Of a stretch of DNA of 64,000 nucleotides, positions 1-12,371 are shown one piece after another. The notes under the pieces were generated by a model that saw nothing but the letters and a program-made list of their open reading frames with translations, made no database searches and had not been told where the DNA came from. Numbering within the stretch: the stretch's first letter is position 1; every line of letters starts with the position of its first letter. Origin of the DNA: Sympetrum striolatum (Eukaryota; Arthropoda; Insecta; Odonata; Libellulidae); assembly GCA_947579665.1 (NCBI GenBank), contig OX388351.1, positions 57,420,939 through 57,484,938 on the forward strand. The letters run 5' to 3'. A program made the translations under genes and the position numbers.

Positions 1-115
1 AGAAAGGAGATGGGGTACCTAATTCCATAGCAATGTAGTATAATTTTATTTTATTTTGTATGTATTATCTTAAGATGGAATAAATTTATTATTATTATTA
101 TTATTATTAGATTGG
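1..115 (+). repeat. Probable retroelement 3' tail ending in (TTA)n
   Basis: AT-rich sequence runs into a clean (TTA)n tract at 86-109, after which the composition changes. A 3' end that finishes in a TTA microsatellite is also seen at 20.7 and 35.5 kb, where it follows an AATAAA signal. By analogy this is the truncated 3' end of a non-LTR element lying on the plus strand and cut by the window edge. No coding part is visible, so a plain microsatellite is the alternative. Confidence 0.4.
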
Positions 116-169
116 GGAAGAAAGAGGCAATTTATGGTCAAGGTGTGATGGGGAGGTGTAGTCAGCTTT

Positions 170-570
170 TGTTCCTGTTGCCATACTCTGATGAATGGAA
201 TATTTTCATTTGTCATCTGGTACAGGATAGAGAAAAATGCAACTTTCATTTTTTCTTGTCCCTGTCTTAATCATGGCTGTGATGAAACGAAAGCTACCGA
301 GGTATGAGTGAATGATTGCACTAATCAAGGTCTCTCCTCACGGAATGCCAAGAAAAGTGTTACTCATAGAATCATTGTGCTTCACTTGCGTGGGCATGTT
401 CCGCTTATAGCATTCTGGTTCAGTGAGGAAAGCAATGGTAAACTACCTCACTCCTCATCCTGCCTAGTGAACCTCATTCCTCTCCGCAATCTCTTAGTAG
501 CTTATGCCGGAGGGGATGAGATACCAGCCGGCCTTCGGGCTGAATACTTTACAGACAGTCAGCTTTCATA
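170..570 (+). repeat. Dispersed repeat family, copy 1
   Basis: This stretch aligns by eye with 29775-30170 over nearly its whole length, and its second half with 43058-43205. Shared landmarks are GGTACAGGATA, a GGAATGCC..GAAAAGTGTTACTCAT block, a CTCACTCCTCATCC-like block, and an ending with a GCTTAT block, GAGATACCAGCC and TTTACAGACAG. The 94-codon open frame at 308-592 lies inside it but is not kept open in the other copies, so I treat it as non-coding. I do not recognise the family. No terminal inverted repeats or A-tail are evident. Confidence 0.75.
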
Positions 571-2010
571 TATTATTCTTCTTATTTATTAAACTGCACC
601 CTTATAGAGATAGAGCTATTTTGAATAAAACATTAAGATAAAATTAGACCTGATTCTGTGCCGTATTGAGTAGTTACCTTGGTTGCATTGGGAAAGGTTA
701 GTTTAGAATTTTCAGAGTCACGTTTGTGGAGAGAAATAAAGCAAATGGCTGGGAAAATGAATGCCAGAAAAGCCACAACAAAAGGGTTTTTGGGTTATTA
801 ACCAATTATAATAATGGTAGTCTCTAGAAATTATGACCTACTCCTACTTATAAAGTAAATAGTAAATAATACTCTATGCTGCATTTATATGAACGATACC
901 TAAACCTACACCCATAGCTTTAAGGAAGTAATTCTAAAGCATAACGTTACTAAACTGTGTTCTCAGTTTGAATCACCCGAGGGTATTTTCCGTGCTTCCA
1001 GATGCTCCTAAAAAAGTGGAGGCTAGAGGGGAACAAATCTGAGCAGTATGGCGGTTGCTTGATTGTTTCCCACATGAATATGGAAAGAGGTTTGAGGTAA
1101 ATGTTCACAGTTTGGGGGTTAAAATGAAGTAGACTGAAGCTTAGAAAGATACAAGCCGTTTGAGAAAGAAAAGTCCTGGCTGAAAAAAAACATCGTCAGT
1201 TTTCAGTAATCGCTATAGCTTATTATTATTATTCTGAATATAAATGCCTATCCACCCATTAAATTAATTGCGGTAAGGAAAATGCAACCAAGTGACTGAA
1301 CCCCACGAGAGAACTTTTACCACTCCAAACAAAGCCGTGGAATAATATTGAACATGACCATGAACTGAAAATAAGAGAATGGTTCAATTAAGAAAACTTT
1401 GATATCCTTAGTGATTAGTGCAAGGCTAAGTTATAATGTCCGAGCTCTAAGAATCAACGCTATGCATTGCATAGCGTTTTTCACAACCTACTATGTTCAA
1501 CATCTACAGTCAGCACTTATAGAATCTGATAAGTATGAAAATACACATTCCAAGATGACCAATATCGGTTTAAGAATAAAACTTATTACAAATTCTAAAA
1601 TAAATTAAATAAATCAGTGTTAGGGAAATTAAAGTCCATAATTAATAATTATCGTAATCCGATTTTAGAAAAATGTGGTAGTAGGATTAGAAATAATCAC
1701 GAGCTGAGTTATGAAATTCTTAAGCAAACTCTAATCTAATCTAATAATAAATAATGATTAATACTGCTGATTTTAATCTTAAAGCAATCAAATGCTTTAT
1801 CAAATACACTTAAAACGATAAAAGGCATATTGATTATCTTTATTCGCTAATATTGATTAGAATTTAAGGGAGCATATAAATCAATCTGATATCTTCTTAA
1901 AATTAATCAAAATTACTTGCAAATTACGTCACTGATGATAGGCAAATTTTCAATTTAAAGAGTTGAAACGGTTATTCTTCAAATGTCTAAATTCAATTCA
2001 TTGCTTGGAT
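571..2010. other. AT-rich stretch without recognisable features
   Basis: There are only short chance ORFs (for example 1399-1608), small TTA runs near 1220 and simple CTAAT repeats near 1725-1745. I see no splice-bounded coding segment, RNA gene or clear repeat. Confidence 0.6.
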
Positions 2011-2093
2011 GTACACTCCTGGGCAAAATTAACGCAGAACCTCCATAACGATCCTTACGGCCGGTGCTGCGTTAATTTTGGCCAGGACTGTAC
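2011..2093. mobile_element. 83-bp palindromic MITE, copy 1 (Tc1/mariner style)
   Basis: This is one of three copies (also 20419-20501 and 31021-31103). Arms of about 31 bp start GTACACTCCTGGSCAAAATT and surround a 21-bp centre with CGATCCTTACGGCC. The TA at each border fits the TA target duplication of Tc1/mariner transposons, and a TGGCCAAAATTAA-type terminal sequence is common in that superfamily. This copy differs from the 20.4-kb copy at about five positions. The 75-codon ORF across it is a by-product. No transposase is present, so it must have been mobilised in trans. Confidence 0.9.
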
Positions 2094-2099
2094 CTGTCG

Positions 2100-3380
2100 C
2101 AAAAACAAGAAAAGGTCTCGCGCATGTTGTAAAAATACATACAAAATTCAATTTTTAAAGAATGGTAATCACTTACATCCATTTTTGTGAGGGTCTTTCC
2201 ACCGCATAACATCTACGTGTATCTTAATTTCCTTAGTTCCTAATGATCATCCCAATCCATCACTATTCGCTTAGCGCAATTTACGAATCAAATCTTCAAT
2301 GCGTTTATGAATCCATTTGTTCCTTTCCCTCCTCCTGCTCAGCATCTTTTTCACGCTTCAACGAGCCCGGCTTGAGGCGTTGGACACAATGAGAAATCGG
2401 ATAAACTCGCTGCATTTGCAAACCAAATGGATCGCTTGGGAGAAAAAAGATTGGGGAAGTTAAATGGGAAACTGAAGACGCTCTGGGACAAAAACGGAAT
2501 TTTCTTCCTTAAACAGACCCGCAGGAATTAAAAAGAAATCCTTAAGGAAAAATAAAGAGTCACAATGCCTTGTTAATCATTCATCACAATTAAAGCTGAG
2601 GGCATTAAGCATATTCAAAATTGTGTTTTGTATGTGAACCTCTGAATTGCTGTGGATCCTTAGGAGCCCTGCATAAATTAAATTCATTTGCAAGCTCATT
2701 AATAGACGTTTAACCTCAAAGTGCTTATGAAGATTTGTTTGTTCTGTTTTGATAGGAGGATCCTTAAACAAGGTTTGCAGACGTTGCTCTCTCATCGCGT
2801 CATGTATTGCTACAAAATATTCAAAGTAATAAAAATGTAACATCCGAGCAATAAAAATATTTCTGAAAGATTAAATGGTTTTCAGGTGTATCATATAGTT
2901 GTTTAAGTTATTTTCTGATTTGTGATTATCTTAAGGCCAAATATCCAATCTCTCTTTTCTAAAACTATTTTAAAATCTCTGCAAGTGCTCACGATCTAAT
3001 TTGGAAGATTCTCTCCATTATTTTGTGTGCGTAGATAACATTTTGGGCATTTAAGATTCCTTAATCTCCTTTACTCCTTATATAGGACAGTTCCCAAGAC
3101 ATAGATCTCGACATTAAGAGCTAAGAGGATTGCTAAGATTTGTTCAACCACACCGCCAATCAATCAACTAAAAGAGGATATTTTTATATAAAGCTAAAAA
3201 GCTATGAATTGATTCTAATTATCATTATTTTGAACAATGGAACAATGACGGCGTTTAACATGAGCAAACTTTCATACATATAATTAATAGAGCAATATTG
3301 TTTTTTAAACCTTAACTGAGCAAATCTCTTCTTAAACTAGATCATATTTTTTCGAACTGTATGCCTTCGGCCAACTTTCA
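2100..3380. other. Intergenic sequence with a modest GC-richer patch
   Basis: A slightly GC-richer unique-looking patch lies at about 2200-2540, including CACGCTTCAACGAGCCCGGC near 2352. The rest is AT-rich. The minus-strand ORF at 2577-2843 (88 codons) resembles nothing I know. Confidence 0.5.
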
Positions 3381-4160
3381 CGTCCTTGAAATCCGATTTT
3401 CCTAACCCTATTAGATTTCCGTTTTTGGGACTTCCTCAAAACGAACACCGATTGCACACATAAATTTGTAAACTCCTTGGGAACGGCTGATTAGCAGCGA
3501 AAGAACAATCCCTATCCGCTTCTTCCTCGGAGAGAAAACAATTAATGTTTCGGGCGAATACTAATTACTCTGGGCTCAGAACGACTCAATCTCCTTTCTT
3601 CGTTTAATTTAATCAAAGGAAACATTTCTTCTTCCTACTCCTCATTAAGAAGACACTCTCCGAACTCCTTTCTCCTCCCCTCTCTCAGTCATACGTATGG
3701 CTTTGGACCTGTTCCCAGAAAAACCTTCCAATCAAAGAGCGCGCGACTATTTCGGAAAGCGCTCTCTAGCGAAGAAATTGTGTGGGCGGAGGAAATTGGT
3801 TTGAGAGGAGGGGAAGGTTAATGTGGTGGGATCTGCAAGTATTCCACAAGCCTTAGGGGAGTTCTCTTAAGCCGCAGACCTCCGATGAACCTTCCGATTC
3901 ATAAGAGAACCGAAACCACCGCGGACGCCTACCGACAGCGCCTCTACCGGCGCCTCTCCTTATTAGACGGCCCACTCTAGCGCCACCCCAACAATGCCGA
4001 ACGGCGGAATATCGTTATTTCGATATCGGTTTATCGTGGAATTCCCATCAACGCTCCTGTCCGCAGAAAAAACGCGAGTGCAGAAAGAAGAGGCATTTTG
4101 TGCCGACGCTGACGCAAGCTTGACGCCTAAGCTTTGGATATGCCGCAGACAAAAATTTGA
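3380..4160. other. GC-richer non-repetitive island
   Basis: Composition changes sharply from the AT-rich surroundings. There are many CpG dinucleotides (for example GCGCGCGACTATTTCGG near 3740 and the CCACCGCGGACGCC block near 3916) and purine-rich runs near 3785-3820. I find no internal repeat and no ORF over 60 codons. It is one of about 14 similar islands in the window and could be a regulatory element, a promoter-proximal segment or simply a unique segment spared by insertions. Confidence 0.45.
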
Positions 4161-4900
4161 TTGATTAATGGGACTCGCTAGTTTAGCCTTTGATACTTTA
4201 AATGGGATTTATAATTATAGATGTAAATACATAATGTTAGTGCAATGAAAGAGCAAACGTAAAATTTTCGAGGATAAAATACTTTAAAAACTGGCAAATA
4301 CTCATCGTACGGCTGAGAAGTAATTAGTCAATAAAATTATTTTACATTAAATATATTATGAAAGGAAAACTACGAGTATATTGATATTATGATACATGAA
4401 AGTGAATTATGAAGGCCAAGTCATAAAATATTGAAACTGTTTCGTAAATTACAGTTGATTAAAAGTGCAAGTTGCTTAATCAATATACACGTAATCAGAT
4501 GGTATTTATATGAAATTAAAGAAACACAAAACTTGAATAAATTTCATAAAATTACATGAAAATTTTATTCCTCGGACTTAATTTATTGTCCTTTTCCACT
4601 AAGCAACTCTCTCCAATACTCATTGGAGGTAGTATTGAACTAATATCAAAATGATTTCAGTGTAACTTTAATGGGAGTAAAAATACTCGCAATCGATCAG
4701 ATATATAAAATAATATATAATAATCAATAACAATTTTTCTATGATTTTTCTGATATAAACCTTCTACATCCTGCGTCCTAAAGACATGGTAAATATTGTT
4801 ATAGAAACAGCCACACTAACTATATTATGGGTTTTATATTCTTAAATACCCGACAAGAAATAAAACATGAATTCAATATTATGCTCAAGCATGGAATTAT
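4161..4900. other. AT-rich stretch without recognisable features
   Basis: Very AT-rich sequence with many short TATA and ATTA runs. No gene or repeat could be supported. Confidence 0.6.
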
Positions 4901-5640
4901 TCAATCATCGAGGCGGCATCCTCTTAATTTCCTTCCTGGCACACATTATCTGTAAACCATTTCCCAAGCTAAGTCTTACATCATGTGATTTAACCCTCGC
5001 AGATTTCCATATCAATATTTTCCGACCTCCCATCAAACCCTACTCCCCAATTACCCCTTCCAACTCCCGCTTTCCTTTAATTAGACCCGAGTTGTAATCC
5101 CGCAGACTCCGCCTGACGATCCCACCTCCTCCACCCCCACCTTTTCTTTAAGAGTAAGAAGTGACGGAGAAGTGGAACAGCGTCGGCCATTACCCGGAGG
5201 AAGGCCACCGGCCCTCGTATTAGAATCATTCTTAGAAATAGCGCGCGATACGCGATAATCCATTCCCTAATCGGCCCCCTCCCCATTAACTCGCATCTCC
5301 ATTATGTCCTCTTCTTTGGACATCAGTCTTCTTAATTGCCAACCCTCTTGCAAGACGTCTCCCCCCTCCAATATGGAGCCGATCCAGGAAATGGGTGGGA
5401 GAGGCGTTCCAGATTCTCAGGGAGGCGAGAAAAACAGTGGGAGAAAAGAGAAGGTTTTCATAAGGAAATTTTATCCGAGGAGGAAGGAAAGAGATTAGGC
5501 CCCTTCTTTAACCTCCGCGAGCCCTCAATTTATTTCATTGTTTCTACTCTCGCTGGGATGATTCTCCCTTTCTCGCAGTGCGCTCTCGCAAGGGCAGATT
5601 GATTCCCCGCGAAATTGAAAATTTAGGACGAAGAATATTC
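4900..5640. other. GC-richer island with pyrimidine-then-purine strand bias
   Basis: The plus strand is pyrimidine-rich at about 5030-5150 (CCACCTCCTCCACCCCCACC) and then purine-rich at about 5385-5500 (GGGAGGCGAGAAAAACAGTG). Several overlapping 60-88-codon frames lie here on both strands (5077-5286, 5304-5498, 5336-5602). Overlap in many frames is what GC-richer non-coding sequence produces, so none is called as a gene. Confidence 0.45.
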
Positions 5641-6294
5641 TTGGAATATGTCCTGGAAATTTTGTCTTCCAGCAAATGTTAAAGTGAATTATGGGCCACA
5701 AGCGGACAACGCCGGCGTTTCATAAACTATGTTTTGAAAGACCAAAAGAGAACATGACGTTACACCACAACTGGATTAATCAAAAAATTAAATAATTAAT
5801 TAACGCTGCCTTAAGAGAAAAACCTAAGCTTTCAAATTATAAAATAAATTGATGTGAGGAAAAATTTAAGTGATATAGTATGTAGAATGAATACGCTAGA
5901 GAGATAAAAAAAAGCCACTTACATGCTTAAATTACATAACTTTTTTTACTAAAACCATCGTATTCTAACAATATTAGATAAAAAACAAGGATTGAAGGAA
6001 AAATGAAGTGATCAAGGCTATAGAAAGAATATGCAAGAAAGATAAATATGAAGATTAACCCTTTTCTGGAGAAGACTATAAAACAATGATAAATTTTATT
6101 GAAAAACCAAAGAAGATATAGAATGACGAGGTATGTTTATGGCATCTCAGGCAAATAATAGAAAATATTCTCATCAAAACATTGATGTTGCTTTTAATTA
6201 TAAATTTAATATTATTAATTTTAATATTAATATTAAATACAATAATTATTCTATTTTAATTCATTAAACATGTTACTTCCACGTAAGCGGCGGC
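5641..6294. other. AT-rich stretch without recognisable features
   Basis: Mostly A/T, with nested ATTAATATTAA runs near 6200-6240. Nothing coding is visible. Confidence 0.6.
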
Positions 6295-6429
6295 TGAGCT
6301 TGGCGAGATACACGTACCTATCCGTGGTTCTTTTCCGTACATAAAAATATCTCCAAGGGCCGGTTGAGGGGGCCTCAAGGGGCCGCATTTGGCCCGTGAG
6401 GGTAAGTACCGGTCGTAGTTTGGACCCTG
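6295..6429 (-). mobile_element. Candidate hAT-type transposon end
   Basis: Read on the minus strand, the segment begins CAGGGTCCAAACTACGACC and continues into GGGCCAAATGCGGCCCC and GGCCCCCTCAACCGGCCC. This layout, CAGGG then a few bases then AACTACGGCC and GGCC-rich inverted blocks, is the known look of hAT (Charlie-like) termini. The element would extend toward lower coordinates. I find no matching opposite end or clear 8-bp target duplication, so it may be a solo or truncated end. Confidence 0.4.
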
Positions 6430-6950
6430 ACGTAATTAATGCAACTTAAATAGTATCCTTGAATATAGACAACATTCAAACACTTAAATGTGTTGCAAGT
6501 TGCGTTGCGATGAATGCACGGCGCTAGACGGATGTCCGTTCGTAGTCCGTCTACGAAAATTACTACATCTATTTAAAAATAAAATGATGAGGTCCTTTGC
6601 ATGATATGCCCCTAAGACCATAGAAAACTAGGAATTTTTATCTCAGTTTTCTCAGTGGCTATCGTCTCTTTACTTCGTAAACAAAATACTTATAAAAAAA
6701 TAACTCTATAATGGCCCAGGAGCTGAACACTTATTGTGCAAAAAGAAGCCCACCCGGTTATCAAGAATTATTTTAAGCACCTCTCAATACTTTTCTGATT
6801 ACAAATATTCTCAAATAATGCCAATACTTTTCTGATATTGTTTCAATTGGTTAATGGATATGAAATTTAAATGTAGTTCCAACATTATTTAATCCTCTAT
6901 TTTTCACGGATTCTCAGTTTGTATTAGTAGCCCACCTTTACTATAAAAAA
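6430..6950. other. Sequence without recognisable features
   Basis: The only structure noticed is a short palindrome-like block of GACGGA and TCCGTC around 6528-6555. The rest is AT-rich. Confidence 0.55.
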
Positions 6951-7049
6951 ATATTGACAAATATTTTATTGACCTGAATGCAACATTTTTAACTAGATGT
7001 GAATGATTGATTAGAACCCTTTTCAGAAGAGTAATTACGTCGATAATAA

Positions 7050-7850
7050 CCTAATAACAATGTGCTTCTTGATCTGCTGGGACTGAATTTAGCGCTGTAA
7101 AACGTTTTGAATTTTGATAACTCGCGCCATTTCATTTTTAGGACAGTTGATGCTGAAAAGAAACTTAAACACGCACATGTTTTTCATGCCACGCTAGTGA
7201 TGTACCAATGTTTTCCAAATCAATTACAGACGTTCAAGTTTCGGCTGCTATACCTAAAATGCAACAGACTTAATAAATAAATTAAGATAATTCTTTAAAG
7301 TTCTATACTTACTAACGTAGGTACTAGATCAGTGAATGCCTATTACATAATTTTCTGATTATTAATAAAGTATGAATTGATTTATATCAAAGGGTGATAA
7401 AATAGAAAATCTATCTGAAGTAGCAGCTCTAATATTCGTCAATTTTATATTATTTATAAATTCGATGTTCTGATACAGGCCCATTTATATATTAAGAATA
7501 ACTTACTGATAAAAAAATTTAATGACCTGAAAGTTACAAACTGAACAATATTTAAATTATTAAGATATGATGGTATGATATATTGCATGCGACGATAACA
7601 AAATAATAATGGATAAACTATATTAATTACATCTACAATAATCATTTTATAATGTACCTCTTGATCTCTTGGGTCTAAAAGCAGTGTTGCAAAAATTGAA
7701 AATTTTGATTGCTCTTACGATATCATTTTTGGAAAGCCAATATGAAAACAGAATTCAAACACTCCATCGTTAAAGGAGAATATTTTCCGTACCATACCAG
7801 TGATGCAACAATGTTTTGCAAAGCAATTATCGACTCTCACGTAGCCAAAA
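7050..7850 (+). repeat. Diverged direct duplication, units about 600 bp apart
   Basis: 7055-7240 and 7650-7845 share an ordered series of blocks: AATGT..CTTGATCT.CT.GG, a TTTTGAT block, CATTTTT.GGA, then AGTGATG.A.CAATGTTTT.CAAA.CAATTA. The order and spacing are kept, so this is a real but old duplication and not chance AT similarity. The 64-codon ORF at 7709-7903 lies in the second copy and ends in a CAACGCAA-rich simple repeat (7849-7885). It has no counterpart frame in the first copy, so it is probably non-coding. Confidence 0.5.
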
Positions 7851-7899
7851 CGCAACAACGCAAACAACAACGCAACGCAACAAAAGTTCGAACAAGATC

Positions 7900-8480
7900 C
7901 TGAGCAGTTCAGAAAGAATCAGTATTTCAGTAATCCGCCCGATAAATACTTCCCAGTTCCCACCTACGGCCAATCAGAATTAATCTCTCTTTGTGCAGCC
8001 CCGAAACAATCAAAAGAAGGAAAACTTCGAGCAATTTTAAGCCTTCCATAAAATGAGGAGAGATTATTTTTCCGATTAATTTGAAATTCCATTAAAATAG
8101 CCCCACGCTGACGCTAAATCGCCCTCCACTTTGAACCCTAAAGGGAAATTCGCACAAGCTCACAGCGGTTCTTTTAATGGCGATTCATCTCCGTGCTAAC
8201 TCTCTGAACGTTCGATATATCGAAAACTGTTCACTGGTCGAGAGGCGTATTCATAGACGAATCGCGATGAAGAGAGCTTTTACGACGCATCCCGAAACCT
8301 CATTTGTTTCCTATTAGGATTTCGCCTTTGACAAGGACGCCGTGAAATTGCTCAGATAGAAGCGCGGCGCGATGGACATCGGCCATTACACTCGCGTGGG
8401 CTATTCGCATCTTTAGGAAAGACCACAGGGCTCATCCGCAAGGGAGGAAAACAATCAAGGGAAAAGTAACACGGCAAGTG
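7900..8480. other. GC-richer non-repetitive island
   Basis: CpG-containing sequence between AT-rich flanks. It holds a perfect 14-bp palindrome, TTCGATATATCGAA, at 8211-8224, and ATTAA homeodomain-like cores near 8075. No ORF here looks like a gene. A regulatory role is possible but unproven. Confidence 0.4.
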
Positions 8481-8736
8481 CGAGTTTTTCCAGAAACGTT
8501 TGATGAAGTCTGTCATAACTAAACAGCTTTTTTCCAAGTTTTCTTGTATTTCGTAATTAAGCGTTTTGACGTGTTTAAATTGTAGAAAATCGATTGACAA
8601 CGGATCTTTGGTGATCTGAAAGGGAGGCATGATAGACCAGGATCTAAGGGCGGGCTATAGAACCATTAATCATGTCATCTGCGAAATTTTTATCAATTTC
8701 CAATGACGTTTATTTCATGCAATCAGAAAAGGTTTC

Positions 8737-8741
<5 letters not shown>

Positions 8742-8810
<69 letters not shown>
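8742..8810. repeat. (AT)n dinucleotide microsatellite
   Basis: An uninterrupted AT/TA run of about 69 bp. The exact length may be affected by assembly. Confidence 0.98.
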
Positions 8811-8812
<2 letters not shown>

Positions 8813-9016
8813 ATATTAATGCTACGATGAACACAGCCTAAGAGAATTGGTTAAAATTTGGTGTCCCTTTGTTCGTTATACAAAACTTCATAATTAAACA
8901 CGTATTAAAAAGTATGACAAATCTCATTAACTTCAATACACTTTCACCTTAATTATAAAAGACAAATTCAAGCTGAAAATCGCCCATTCTTTTTTTAAAT
9001 TTTTCGAATTATTATT
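8811..9016. other. AT-rich stretch without recognisable features
   Basis: Nothing could be supported between the microsatellite and the retroelement tail. Confidence 0.5.
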
Positions 9017-9068
9017 CATCTACATTAATACCCTGCGAGCCACCTTTTGGAGTGTGGCTTGGGGATTT
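9017..9068 (-). mobile_element. Truncated non-LTR retrotransposon 3' end
   Basis: On the minus strand this reads as a CCAAGCCACACTCC, GGTGGCTCGCAGGG, then ATTAATGTAGATG series. The same order (CTGCCACACGCC, GGCGGCTTGTAG, ATTAATGTAGATG) closes the retrotransposon remnant at 37228-37280. It is therefore a short 5'-truncated copy of the same or a sister family, inserted in the opposite orientation. No coding sequence remains recognisable next to it. Confidence 0.7.
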
Positions 9069-12000
9069 CAATGTGTTCAATGTTTATTTAAACAATTACT
9101 TTGACTTGATGGGCATATTTTTCTCTATCACAAGTATAATTTCTAAACTGTCTAAATTATCCGTCCTATAACGTTACATTTTTATACATGAAAATTTATG
9201 TAATTCTCTGTGCATCGATCGTAAATTAACAGTGATTATTATATAATATCTTCTCAATACCCTCCAATTATTAATAAAAGTATCCTTCGATATAATTTTA
9301 CGAAAATGGTAAAATATATAGAAATTCTATTTAGACATAATGTACCCTACTAATAAGCATTTAGAGCAAACATTTATCACTCTTTAATACTTTCAAAAAT
9401 TGGCAAAAAAGTTTGAAATGATTTCAGGTTTTTATTATCGTTTTGCCTCCATAAAAAAAGAAGATCGCGAAAAACTTTGAAAGAATTCGAATGAGTTATT
9501 TATTGCGCCATTATTTACTATGGACTATGGACAATAGAGAAATGGATTATCGATGAGGAATGAATTGAGACTTTAACTCATCCAATTATATGGACAGATC
9601 ATCTCCTGAATAGATGCATCACACGTGTCACAAGGAGAAATTAACCATACTCAGATTTGGAAGACTGGCACATGTTCCAATGCCCTATTATGAACGTAAA
9701 CACTATTGAATTACGATCAAATTTTGATGAATAAAACCCATGAAAATGGGTTGGAGTTTAAGAACTTCCAGTTATATTTAAAACCCCAAAAAAAAGGGAT
9801 GTGGATATCTATCATTTGCAACAATCAGGGACAAAAGGAACATGAGAGGTAGTTGTCACTCGAAGTAACATCTTGCCATAAACTATCATTAAATTTATGC
9901 CTTTGGAAACAATTATCCCAGCAGTCAAAACTTGATTAGTTCCATCATCATGCCTGTAGATATCACTTTGCAGCAGCGTCGCCTTTTTGCGGAAAAATGA
10001 GTGTCATTTCAATCAAACGTCCGACGCGACGCCCATCGTCGTGGTGCTAGGTGAGAGCGCATTTCGCTCTCGCCTTAAAAATCAAATTTTACCCATTCGT
10101 CATTTGGATTCGGAATCGTATTAACAAATGAACGACTAATTTATTCCATTAAGGCCCATAATGAGCTGAGAGCCGAGTCCGAAAGTCAAATGTTTTACAG
10201 AATTGAATAAATTTGCCTAGTTTCGAATGACATTAGAAAATTTTCAAAGGTCTAAAGCGAAACCTGGTTGTACTGCTTTCCAAATTTATTTAACATATAG
10301 CAATAAACAAAATTAATCGATATGAGTAACCAAGATGGAATTGAAAGCAATGTTAATAAACAGGGTGTGGAAATAGTAGTTAGAACACATGTGACTGAAA
10401 TACCACGTTACCCGAAAACTAATTTACTCTTATACGCTGATCATACCCCAATGGCAATTCGTTCAACGGATCCAAATATCTATATATGATCTATCTATCT
10501 AACCACTAGCAAATATCTATCTTCTGACTCATTAACACCTCAACGGTATTCAAATAAATGAAAGATTGCTTTAAGCCTGCAAAAATAAACACATATTTAT
10601 ATTTGTTGGATAAAGAGAAGAAAAGTCCCTTCAAATCTTCTTTGGAAAGAAAAATCGCAAGAAAAACGACAAATAAATTTCTAGTGATAATACAGGACGG
10701 AAAATGAACGTGGAAGAAATATATTGAAAACAGCGTACAAGAGGCAAAGGGGAAAACCCTAGTCTATAAACTTATATACATATCTCAAGCAAACATTAAC
10801 ATTAAACTCCTAACTTACTTATACATAATCCGATTGATGTTCAACTATGAATCATCCACTGGGTATCATACCTATAAATTCTACATTCAGAGACAGCATA
10901 AATTCGAAACTAAAATCATAAAGAGGATTTAAAATGTTCCATATCAACCTAAAATCTCTCCCCAATCTCGCGATTGTTTAACAGAAAATCAAGCAAATAT
11001 TTTTCGACATAAAGTATGTTTTATTCATTCGTTCGTTGAAACGGGGGTTTCCAAGCACACTCACCGACAAGATGCTATGGAAACTTCACAGGCTGCAGCG
11101 CAATTTATCTTAATATAGTTCGACGTTAATAACAAAAAACTATCAACTTGATAACTTCGTATTATTTTTTTAATTATAACTTGCAATAATATTCAAAGTG
11201 AGTACAGTGACTCACTTTTAAGATGCAATTTCAACAATATTTTATTCCATTTTTATTTATCGAGAGCTTAAATCGGATATTGCTTAAAACCTAAATCAGT
11301 AAACAGTGTATTCAGTGACATGGAATCGGTTAAAAGATCTCACGTGCTACGCAGGTTGGACAACTAAGAGTAAGAGGAAAAAAATACGAATTAAGTTCAG
11401 GTGAGATCTTTCTAGAACGCATGAACTCAGAGACAGTTAATGAATTCTTAAAGCTCTACCAAAATCATATACCCGCCATGAAATGCACACCAACCCGACT
11501 TATAAAATTAAATAATGATTAACAAACTATGACAACCGGAGCTGAGTCAGTGTTTTTATATTAATTAAAGGGAGTTATTACCTCGTTCGTTTAAAAAAAT
11601 CTACAAATACAATCGTGCTTCAGTGTTCGTGTGAGATTGAGAGAAGGCAATGAAAATCAAGCAATCGCCCGCCTCATCCGCATATTTTGATCATGCACTA
11701 AAATCAGCTTTCAACAAAACACTAACCATAGGAAGAATTAGATTGCATTCCACTTAGCGTAGTAGATTCTTTCGGATTTGCAGGTTATATTGCTTTCTGA
11801 CAGCGCAAGACTTTATTCTTTTTATATAAAATGCTGGGAACTTTTCTGATGATGAAGGAATAAAATAGAGGCCTGTTGCCCATTTCTTTTTCAATGTTCT
11901 ACCTTTTACTGCACCATTTCAAACATGCAATTCCAATATCTGCATTTTAGCCATTTTCCCTGTCACCTTTGAATATGTTGAGGTATGGGAATCCCATGTG

Positions 12001-12370
12001 CGAGCAAATATATGCATTGAACTTCCCGGTATACTATCGGCGCTATCTTTGTAATATGGTCTATTCTATCTATATAGCCTGTTTTCGGACATGTGAATAT
12101 TAAACAACTGAGGCTAAACTATCTGAATATGGTTACAGGAATGGGAAGCATAATTCAGTGGCATCAATTTAGCAGTATCACGTACAATTGTGCCAGTACT
12201 GTAGTAGTTTAAAGAAATCGAGCAAAAGCAAGGATAAGGTGCTTGGCCTTGATACTTGAAAAACTACTACTATTTTGTGATACATATAATATATTACATA
12301 AACTGTATATGAAACATGTTTTCCTAACGTCTTGGTCTATCTGAAATGATAGACAACGACCCTCACCACC
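9069..12370. other. Long AT-rich stretch without recognisable genes
   Basis: About 3.3 kb with no ORF long enough to be interesting. Minor items are a short hairpin GAGAGCG-CATTT-CGCTCTC near 10055, TATC-type simple runs near 10480-10520, and a small GTGAGT..ACTCAC palindrome near 11200. No exon, RNA gene or transposon end was recognised. Confidence 0.6.
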
Positions 12371-12371
12371 C

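Noticed and set aside
8742..8810. Functional significance of the long (AT)n tract
   Set aside because: An ordinary microsatellite; length may vary by slippage and by assembly.
12190..12266. GTAGTAGTTT..AAACTACTAC inverted pair as a MITE
   Set aside because: The arms are only about 10 bp and there is no target duplication or second copy.
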